12,851 nucleotides of DNA from Clostridiales bacterium (GTDB taxonomy: Bacteria > Bacillota_A > Clostridia > Oscillospirales > Oscillospiraceae): assembly GCA_022777455.1 (NCBI GenBank), contig JALFGI010000151.1:1-12851 (forward strand), in the 5' to 3' direction. The notes below the pieces were generated by a model that had not been told where the DNA came from, did no database searches, and worked only from the letters and a program-made list of their open reading frames with translations. Position 1 is the first letter of the stretch. Each line of letters starts with the position of its first letter. A program made the position numbers and the translations under genes. Positions 1 to 5,096 of this stretch are shown one piece after another.

Positions 1-869
1 CCCAGAATATTGCCCATGCCGCCCAGCACCACGAAGACCAGAATGTTAATGGATGTATTGAAATTAAACTTGGCCGCATCCAGGGAGGAATAGTTCAGGC
101 CGTACAGCGCGCCTGCCATGCCCGCCAGGAAAGCGGAGACCACAAAGGCCTTCATCCGGAAGGAGGTGACATTGATGCCCACGGACTCGGCGGCAATACG
201 GTTGTCCCGCACGGCCTTGATGGCCCGGCCTTCCTTGGAGTTGATCAGGTTCAGCACCACGAACAGGGTGAACAGAATCAGGCCAAAGCCCACCGCGAAG
301 GTGGCAAGCTTTTTGATTCCGGTGACGCCCATAGCGCCGCTGAGAATCCACTTGCCCTTGCCCACCAGCTTGGGCTTGGCGGTGGCGATGGCGAAACGGA
401 AGCCGGATTCATCGGTGCCCACATACATGTTGCCGATGATGTTTTTCATGATTTCTCCGAAAGCCAGGGTCACAATGGCCAAATAATCGCCCCGGAGGCG
501 AAGCACGGGAATGCCGATGAGGAAACCCAGAAGTCCCGCCAGGGCGCCGCCGAAGATCATGGCAATCAGCAGCCGCAGCGTGGCGTTGTCCACGGTATCC
601 TTCAGCAGGGTTGCCAGCACCACGCCGGAGAAGGCGCCGATGCCCATGAAGCCCGCATGGCCCAGGCTCAGCTCACCGCAAACACCCACCAGCAGGTTCA
701 GGGAGACAGCCAGCACGATGTAGCAGCAAACAGGAACCAGATAGCCCTTTACGGCGCTGCTCAGCTTTCCCTGACCGAGCAGGGTCTGCATAATGATGAA
801 GGCCACAATCACCACCGCGTAGGTGATGAAATCCTTTCGTCTGTCTTTGCTCTGAAGTGTCTTTTTCAT
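1..869 (-). CDS. livM: Branched-chain amino acid ABC transporter permease LivM (3' end outside window)
   Basis: Inner-membrane permease that would pair with LivH to move leucine, isoleucine and valine across the cytoplasmic membrane, powered by LivG/LivF ATPases. Reading the minus strand from ATG 869 gives a continuous 289-codon frame to the window edge. It begins MKKTLQSKDRRKDF, then has hydrophobic segments, the LivM-type stretch GELSLGHAGFMGIGAF, and a later RDNRIAAESVGIN loop typical of the BPD_transp_2 family. The usual family length is about 300-350 residues, so only the extreme C-terminus is missing. ATG 869 is chosen because GAGGTG lies 7 nt upstream; an in-frame ATG at 875 is possible but too close to that site. 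The livH stop is 11 nt upstream, so this is one operon. livG and livF are expected just beyond position 1 but are not seen. Confidence 0.93.
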   Translation of the reverse strand, partial: MKKTLQSKDRRKDFITYAVVIVAFIIMQTLLGQGKLSSAVKGYLVPVCCYIVLAVSLNLLVGVCGELSLGHAGFMGIGAFSGVVLATLLKDTVDNATLRLLIAMIFGGALAGLLGFLIGIPVLRLRGDYLAIVTLAFGEIMKNIIGNMYVGTDESGFRFAIATAKPKLVGKGKWILSGAMGVTGIKKLATFAVGFGLILFTLFVVLNLINSKEGRAIKAVRDNRIAAESVGINVTSFRMKAFVVSAFLAGMAGALYGLNYSSLDAAKFNFNTSINILVFVVLGGMGNIL

Positions 870-880
870 GTTCATTCACC

Positions 881-1762
881 TCACACCTTCTCCTGCACCT
901 GCTTGCCCAGAAGGCCCGCGGGCTTCACAAGGAGGATGATAATCAGAACGCCGAACACAATGGCATCCGAAAATTGGGTGGACAGATATGCCTTGGCAAA
1001 GGTTTCAATGATGCCCAGCAGGATGCCGCCCAGCATGGCCCCGGGGATGGAGCCGATGCCGCCGAACACCGCCGCCGTGAAGGCGCGGATACCGGGCATG
1101 GAGCCGGTGGTGGGGGTCAGGGTGGGAATGGAGGAGCACATCAGCACACCGGCAATGGCAGCCAGGGCGGAGCCGATGGCAAAGGTAATGGAAATGGTGC
1201 GGTTGACGTTGATGCCCATGAGCTGAGCGGCGTCCCGGTCCTCGGACACGGCCCGCATGGACTTGCCGATCCTGGTGCTGCCGGTGAACCAGGTCAGGCC
1301 GATCATAATCACCACGGAGGCGACCACGGTGATGATGACTTCACCGGTGATGGTCAGGCTTCCGAACAGGTGGAAGGGCTGGATGTTGGAGACGATGCTG
1401 GTGAAGCTCTTGGGGTTGGAGGACCAGATCAGCTGGGCGGCGTTCTGCAGGAAATAGCTGACGCCGATGGCCGTGATCAGAACCGCCAGGCTGGGAGTGC
1501 CCCGCAGAGGCTTATAGGCCAGGCCCTCAATGGTGATGCCCAGCAAAGTACAAACCACCATGGATACCAGCACGCCCACCAGAGGGGGCATTCCCAGATA
1601 GTTGGTGACACAGTAGGAGATGTAGGCACCCACCATAATGACATCGCCGTGAGCGAAGTTCAGCATCTTGGCAATGCCGTAGACCATGGTATAACCCAGT
1701 GCAATGATGGCGTAAACAGAACCGATGCTGATTCCGTTTATAAAGTACTGGAGTATGTTCAT
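881..1762 (-). CDS. livH: Branched-chain amino acid ABC transporter permease LivH
   Basis: First permease subunit of the BCAA importer, acting in the cytoplasmic membrane with LivM. The 293-residue product matches the family length (about 290-310). It starts MNILQYFINGISIGSVYAI and carries the LivH hallmark LNFAHGDVIMVGAY at about residues 34-47 and the cytoplasmic loop RAVSEDRDAAQLMGINV, with 7-8 hydrophobic helices. The frame is open 7 codons further upstream, but ATG 1762 is preferred because AAGGAGG (1770-1776) lies 7 nt before it. It follows livJ after a 128-nt gap holding two RNA hairpins, and its stop is 11 nt before livM. Expression probably depends on read-through from livJ, since no clear promoter is visible in the gap. 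Confidence 0.95.
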   Translation of the reverse strand: MNILQYFINGISIGSVYAIIALGYTMVYGIAKMLNFAHGDVIMVGAYISYCVTNYLGMPPLVGVLVSMVVCTLLGITIEGLAYKPLRGTPSLAVLITAIGVSYFLQNAAQLIWSSNPKSFTSIVSNIQPFHLFGSLTITGEVIITVVASVVIMIGLTWFTGSTRIGKSMRAVSEDRDAAQLMGINVNRTISITFAIGSALAAIAGVLMCSSIPTLTPTTGSMPGIRAFTAAVFGGIGSIPGAMLGGILLGIIETFAKAYLSTQFSDAIVFGVLIIILLVKPAGLLGKQVQEKV

Positions 1763-1783
1763 CTTTCTTCCTCCTTGTTTCAA

Positions 1784-1826
1784 CGGTTGATAACAAACGC
1801 CGCAGTGCGGCAGCTCTTATCAACCG
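1784..1826 (-). promoter_or_regulatory. Nested hairpin in the livH leader
   Basis: A perfect 10-bp inverted repeat (CGGTTGATAA at 1784-1793 and TTATCAACCG at 1817-1826) encloses a second perfect 5-bp stem GCCGC/GCGGC (1799-1811, loop AGT). It sits between the livJ-livH terminator-like hairpin and the livH ribosome site, with its base 7 nt from the AAGGAGG. There is no U-tract, so it is not itself a terminator. It could protect the processed livH-livM RNA from 3'-5' decay, set translation, or be a protein-binding palindrome; the sequence does not decide. Confidence 0.6.
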
Positions 1827-1842
1827 CCGGGCATTTTTGCGG

Positions 1843-1871
1843 AAAAGGGGGAGGTGAGGCCTCCCCCTTTT
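1843..1871 (-). terminator. Intra-operon terminator/attenuator between livJ and livH
   Basis: A perfect 12-bp stem (AAAAGGGGGAGG at 1843-1854, CCTCCCCCTTTT at 1860-1871) with a 5-nt loop starts 19 nt after the livJ stop in the direction of transcription. The U-run on the RNA is only four bases and lies inside the stem, so termination is probably partial. A leaky terminator or 3'-protective stem-loop after a binding-protein gene commonly gives more binding protein than permease in ABC importer operons; that role is inferred here. Confidence 0.75.
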
Positions 1872-1890
1872 CTATTGGTAAAAATATGGA

Positions 1891-3027
1891 TTACTCAACG
1901 GAGACGTAAGCGCCGTCCTGAATCTTCACAACCGTGCCGGACTTGGAAACGAAGCCGTCCTCGTCCCAGGTCATGCCGCTGCCGGTGATGCCGTCGTAGG
2001 TCATGGAGGTGAACTGAGCGATCATAGCATCGCAGATGTCCTCAACGGACTCGGAGCCGTCGATGCCGGCAGCGGTAGCAGCCTGGTACATGGCCCAGAT
2101 CACGTCGTAGGCGTCGGCAGCGAACTGGTTGGGAACTTCGTTGTAGGCTTCCTTGTAGGCAGCCACGAAAGCGGCGGTGCGCTCGTCCTTGGAGTCAGCA
2201 GCGAAGGGAGTCAGCATGTGCAGGCCTTCGGCCAGGGAGGTGTCGAAGCCTTCCACGTCCAGGATGCCGTCCATGCCGTCCACGCCGAAGAACAGAGGAG
2301 CGTACCCAATCTTGCTGGCGGTGGTCAGAATCTGGGAAGCCTCGGTGTAGTAGATGGGCAGGAAGACCAGATCAGCGCCGGATTCCTTGCACTTGGTAAC
2401 CTGAGTGGTCAGGTCGGCCTTGGTGTCAGCGGTGAAAGCTTCGGTGCAGACAATTTCCAGGCCCTGAGTCTCAGCCTCTTCGGTGAAGCTCTCCAGGATG
2501 CCGGTGGAGTAAACATCGGAGGAATCGTAGATTACGCCGACCTTGGTGCCCAGACCCTTGGCGGTGATAACCTCAGCGGAAATCTTGCCCTGAGCGGGGT
2601 CGATGAAGCAGATCTGGAACACGTTGTCGCCGGTGTAGGCAACGTCAGCGGCGGAAGCGGAAGGAGTGACCATGAAGATGCGGTCAGCGTTGGCCTCGGG
2701 GCCGACAGCCAGGCAAGGCTTGGTGGTGACGGTGCCGCACATCATCTGCATGCCCCAGTCCTTCAGGGTGTTGTAAGCGGAGACGGCCTTCTCGGCGTCG
2801 TGCTCATCGTCCTGGCAGTTCAGTTCAAACTGCAGGCCGCCCAGAGCGTTGACTTCGTCAACAGCGATCTGTGCAGCGCGGGCAACAGCAGTGCCGTAAA
2901 CGGCAGCGCCGCCGGTCAGAGGACCGGACATACCGATCTTAATGGTGCCGGCATCGGCGGAAGCGCCGACGGCGAACATGGCTGTAACCATAGCGAGGGT
3001 CAGAACCAATGCGAGTAACTTTTTCAT
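1891..3027 (-). CDS. livJ: Branched-chain amino acid ABC transporter substrate-binding protein (LivJ/LivK family)
   Basis: Extracytoplasmic receptor that would capture leucine, isoleucine or valine and deliver it to LivH-LivM. The 378-residue product begins with a signal peptide (KK at 2-3, hydrophobic core 4-20, likely cleavage after the ASA at 22-24). The mature protein starts with the Peripla_BP_6 motif IKIGMSGPLTGGAAVYG and keeps the family pattern of AAQIAVDEVNALGG, the inter-lobe stretch VGVIYDSSDVYSTG and FFGVDGMDG. Start ATG 3027 has CTCCTTT on the plus strand (AAAGGAG in the RNA, 3037-3043) 9 nt upstream. Oddity: no cysteine occurs in or just after the signal peptide, so it is not a standard Gram-positive lipoprotein. 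The operon promoter, BCAA-rich leader ORF and terminator lie upstream. Ligand preference within hydrophobic amino acids cannot be read from sequence. Confidence 0.95.
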   Translation of the reverse strand: MKKLLALVLTLAMVTAMFAVGASADAGTIKIGMSGPLTGGAAVYGTAVARAAQIAVDEVNALGGLQFELNCQDDEHDAEKAVSAYNTLKDWGMQMMCGTVTTKPCLAVGPEANADRIFMVTPSASAADVAYTGDNVFQICFIDPAQGKISAEVITAKGLGTKVGVIYDSSDVYSTGILESFTEEAETQGLEIVCTEAFTADTKADLTTQVTKCKESGADLVFLPIYYTEASQILTTASKIGYAPLFFGVDGMDGILDVEGFDTSLAEGLHMLTPFAADSKDERTAAFVAAYKEAYNEVPNQFAADAYDVIWAMYQAATAAGIDGSESVEDICDAMIAQFTSMTYDGITGSGMTWDEDGFVSKSGTVVKIQDGAYVSVE

Positions 3028-3085
3028 TTTACGTTTCTCCTTTGTTGATTACTGAAAGCGCGGGAGAACGTCCCTCGCTTCCTAT

Positions 3086-3118
3086 AAAAAAGCGGTTACG
3101 GGGTTTGGACCGTAACCG
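3086..3118 (-). terminator. Attenuator terminator in the livJ leader
   Basis: On the transcribed strand a perfect 9-bp stem, CGGTTACGG/CCGTAACCG (plus-strand 3110-3118 and 3093-3101) with an 8-nt loop, is followed by CTTTTTT (3086-3092 reversed). This is a textbook intrinsic terminator lying between the leader ORF and livJ, 58 nt before the livJ start codon. The upstream arm can pair instead with the RNA segment CGTGACCG (plus 3143-3150), which overlaps the leader ORF stop codon. This gives an 8-bp antiterminator with one G-U pair. Terminator and antiterminator are mutually exclusive. Confidence 0.88.
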
Positions 3119-3122
3119 TTCT

Positions 3123-3138
3123 TTCATACGAACATGAA
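3123..3138 (-). promoter_or_regulatory. Small spacer hairpin within the liv antiterminator loop
   Basis: TTCAT/ATGAA (5 bp, 6-nt loop) lies exactly between antiterminator segment 3143-3150 and the terminator 5' arm 3111-3118. It would compact the intervening RNA and bring the two antiterminator strands together. Short and unproven on its own. Confidence 0.4.
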
Positions 3139-3145
3139 TTCCCGG

Positions 3146-3313
3146 TCACGCTGAAGGCAGAATAACTCGTACATCCAGTACAAGTACGCAAATGGACACT
3201 ACCAAATTGACGGCAGTGTCCAATAGGCTATGAATCCGGGCATCAAAGGAAGCCGCAGAGGCATTGCCGCTGCAGGAAAAAGACTGAAAACCGAAAGCAT
3301 TGCGAGTCGTCAT
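3146..3313 (-). CDS. BCAA-rich leader peptide of the liv operon (55 aa)
   Basis: Short ORF between the liv promoter and the attenuator terminator. ATG 3313 is preceded by a strong AAGGGGAGG site, 8 nt before the start. The 55-residue peptide starts MTTRNAFGFQ. Residues 1-26 hold no Leu, Ile or Val at all, whereas residues 27-52 hold 16 of them (I27, L30, L31, V35, L37, V38, V39, I41, V43, L44, V45, L46, V48, V50, I51, L52). The TGA stop (3146-3148) lies inside the antiterminator strand 3143-3150. Inferred role: ribosomes stalled on BCAA codons leave the antiterminator free and let livJ be transcribed; ribosomes that reach the stop mask it and the terminator forms. It is longer than enterobacterial ilv/leu leaders (about 28-32 aa). 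A small membrane peptide is the alternative, but D47 and R49 in the hydrophobic part and the RNA structure argue for a leader. Confidence 0.82.
   Translation of the reverse strand: MTTRNAFGFQSFSCSGNASAASFDARIHSLLDTAVNLVVSICVLVLDVRVILPSA
3193..3222 (-). promoter_or_regulatory. Hairpin inside the liv leader ORF (possible pause structure)
   Basis: A perfect 8-bp inverted repeat, TGGACACT (3193-3200) and AGTGTCCA (3215-3222) with a 14-nt loop, falls within leader codons 31-41. In attenuators an early hairpin often pauses RNA polymerase until the first ribosome catches up; that role is inferred. It does not overlap the antiterminator strand. Confidence 0.5.
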
Positions 3314-3343
3314 TTTCGTTTACCTCCCCTTGAATTTGTGCCT

Positions 3344-3372
3344 ATTGTATCTCATGGGAGGACATTTGTCAA
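3344..3372 (-). promoter_or_regulatory. Sigma-A promoter of the liv operon
   Basis: On the minus strand TTGACA (plus 3367-3372) is followed by a 17-nt spacer and TACAAT (plus 3344-3349), one mismatch from full consensus. Predicted transcription start is around 3337, giving a short 5' UTR before the leader-peptide ribosome site. A strong constitutive-type promoter fits an operon whose control is by attenuation downstream. Confidence 0.88.
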
Positions 3373-3375
3373 CGA

Positions 3376-3395
3376 GGAAAATACTACCATATTCC
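3376..3395 (-). promoter_or_regulatory. Imperfect palindrome just upstream of the liv -35 box
   Basis: A 20-bp dyad with arms GGAAAAT and ATATTCC and one mismatch per arm ends 4 bp from the -35 box. It is placed like an activator or repressor operator. It does not match the CodY consensus as I know it, and no regulator can be assigned. Confidence 0.3.
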
Positions 3396-3515
3396 CTTTG
3401 TAAAGATTTGAATTTTTGTGCAGAACCTACAAAGGTCCCTATCCCCATTCATTTCGCCCCAAAACGGCAAACCGTCATTGAGCGGCGAGTTGATTGACAC
3501 ACAGTTCGTCATTTC

Positions 3516-3670
3516 GTAGGGAACGGCCTGTGTGCCGTTCCAAGTCCTACGTAATTACCCTGTTTGGTTAAATGGTATTGGTGTTGGATCAATCTGCATG
3601 GGGCGGATGTTGTACCACTTTACGCAATGTGCAATGAACGGCGCGGAACGGCACATAGGCCGTTCCCTAC
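3516..3670. repeat. Small inverted-repeat element (MITE-like) between pbp and the liv promoter
   Basis: Two 26-bp ends, 3516-3541 and 3645-3670, are inverted copies of each other with a single mismatch. Each end starts GTAGGGAACGGCC and is itself a hairpin (GGAACGGC and GCCGTTCC arms, 6-nt loop). The total span is 155 bp with no credible ORF inside. Such structures are typical of non-autonomous palindromic repeats. The right end may also act as a 3' stem-loop for the minus-strand PBP gene, which stops 52 bp away, though no U-tract follows. The flanks 3396-3515 and 3671-3722 hold nothing recognisable. Confidence 0.7.
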
Positions 3671-3722
3671 AGATTCGTCCAACAAGTGTCCGTTCAACCC
3701 ATCGCAAAATTACAATCTGCTT

Positions 3723-5096
3723 TTATTCGGCATCCAGCACGGCCTTGCATTCGCTGAGGACGGTGGACAGGATGGGCACGCAGGTGGCCGCGCCGTAGCC
3801 GCCGTTTTCCACCACGCAGATGAAGGCCAGAGGGTACTTCTCATCCGCCACAAAGCCGGCGAACATGGCGTTGGAAATCTGGTCCTTGCCCAGCTCGGCA
3901 GTGCCGGACTTGCCGCAGACGGTGAGCCCCGGGAATTTCCAGGTGCCGTAGGTCACCTCCACGTTGTTGCGCAGGTAATTTTTCATCTGGCTGGCCAGGT
4001 TCTGGCTCATCACCCGGTCGGTGTAGGTGGTTTTGGCCTGGTAGGTTACTTCTCCGCCGCTTTCCACCCGCTCCACCAGGTAGGGCTGAGCCGCCACACC
4101 GCCCCCGGCGATCTGGCCCATGAAGGTCATAAAGCGGCAGGGGTTGACCAGGTCCGAATGCTGGCCGATGCAGCTCCAGGCAAAGGAGGCCGCGCCGGCA
4201 TCGGAGATGTCGTAATTACCGGCGGAGGTGGTGACTCCGTCGAAGCTGAGCTTCTGGGTGATCTGAAACTGTTCCACATATTTCTGCATGTTTTTCCGGC
4301 CCACCAGCTCCGCTACCTGGGCAAAGGCACAGTTGCAGGACACCGCCAGAGCCCGCTTCAGGTCGCAGCTTCCATGGGCCGCCTCACAGGTGATGGCCTC
4401 CTTGCCGTAGGCATACTCGCCGGAGCAGTAGAAGGTTTTGCTTTCTATCCCCGGCACGCATTCCAGGGCCGCGGCGCAGGTGACAATTTTGTAAATGGAG
4501 CCGGGGGGATAGGAGGACTGGAGAAACCGGTTCAGGTACACACCGGTGTAGGTGCCGGTGGTGTCCCCCTCGATGTCCGGCACATTGTCCGGGTCGTAGG
4601 TGGGGGAGGTGACGGCACAAAGGATCTCACCGGTTTTGTAATTGTACACCGCCACGGTGCCCTTCCGGCCCAGCAGTCCGTTCAGGGCCGCGTTCTGCAC
4701 CCGGGCAGACAGGGTCAGCTTCTCCACGCCCCCGGTGCCATCGGCATTGTACACACCGTCCACCAGGTCGTAGCCCACCATGGCGCTGGCATATTTGGCC
4801 ACGGCCCCGGCACTGATAAAGCCGCTGCGGTCGCCCACCCAATGGAGGGTGGATTTTCTGGTCTGGACATCGGAGGCGTATTGCCGCCCGTCGGTCAGGT
4901 CCAGCAGGGTGTTCCCCCACCGGTCCACCACGATACCGCAGCCCAGGTTGCCGTTGTTATATACATGGGGCGACCCGGCGGAAACCACCCAGGTGGAAGC
5001 CTGGGTCAGGTATTCAAACAGAAAAAATCCCATTCCTCCCAGCAAAACCGCCAGGAACAGACCCATCAGCCAGGTTCTTTTGGTAACACGATTCAT
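3723..5096 (-). CDS. Class B penicillin-binding protein (transpeptidase, PbpA/FtsI-type)
   Basis: D,D-transpeptidase that cross-links peptidoglycan outside the membrane. The 457-residue protein has a short cytoplasmic N-terminus, one membrane anchor (about 10-28), a compact N-terminal domain, and a transpeptidase domain with all three active-site motifs: S200-I-Y-K203 (in YPPGSIYK), S253-C-N255, and K396-S-G-T. There are no PASTA repeats. It is shorter than FtsI/SpoVD proteins (550-700 aa) and close in size and style to PbpA of actinobacteria. Its ATG overlaps the stop of the upstream SEDS gene (ATGA, 5093-5096), so the two are translationally coupled, matching the known SEDS polymerase-class B PBP partnership. 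The start is supported by an AAAGG about 10 nt upstream. Whether it serves septation, elongation or sporulation is not decided by sequence. Confidence 0.94.
   Translation of the reverse strand: MNRVTKRTWLMGLFLAVLLGGMGFFLFEYLTQASTWVVSAGSPHVYNNGNLGCGIVVDRWGNTLLDLTDGRQYASDVQTRKSTLHWVGDRSGFISAGAVAKYASAMVGYDLVDGVYNADGTGGVEKLTLSARVQNAALNGLLGRKGTVAVYNYKTGEILCAVTSPTYDPDNVPDIEGDTTGTYTGVYLNRFLQSSYPPGSIYKIVTCAAALECVPGIESKTFYCSGEYAYGKEAITCEAAHGSCDLKRALAVSCNCAFAQVAELVGRKNMQKYVEQFQITQKLSFDGVTTSAGNYDISDAGAASFAWSCIGQHSDLVNPCRFMTFMGQIAGGGVAAQPYLVERVESGGEVTYQAKTTYTDRVMSQNLASQMKNYLRNNVEVTYGTWKFPGLTVCGKSGTAELGKDQISNAMFAGFVADEKYPLAFICVVENGGYGAATCVPILSTVLSECKAVLDAE

Noticed and set aside
857..1909. 350-codon plus-strand frame opposite livH
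   Set aside because: Its translation is Gly/Asp/His-rich with no domain, and it covers livH and the livJ-livH hairpins. Similar antisense frames at 2218-3018, 8074-9099, 10475-11560 and 11536-12408 were dropped for the same reason.
3028..3372. T-box riboswitch upstream of livJ
   Set aside because: No T-box sequence (AGGGUGGAACCGCG-like) or specifier stem was found; the leader is short and contains a translated BCAA-rich ORF instead.
3300..3497. 65-codon plus-strand frame in the liv leader region
   Set aside because: Runs opposite the well-formed minus-strand promoter and leader ORF; no ribosome site before its start and no bias suggesting function.
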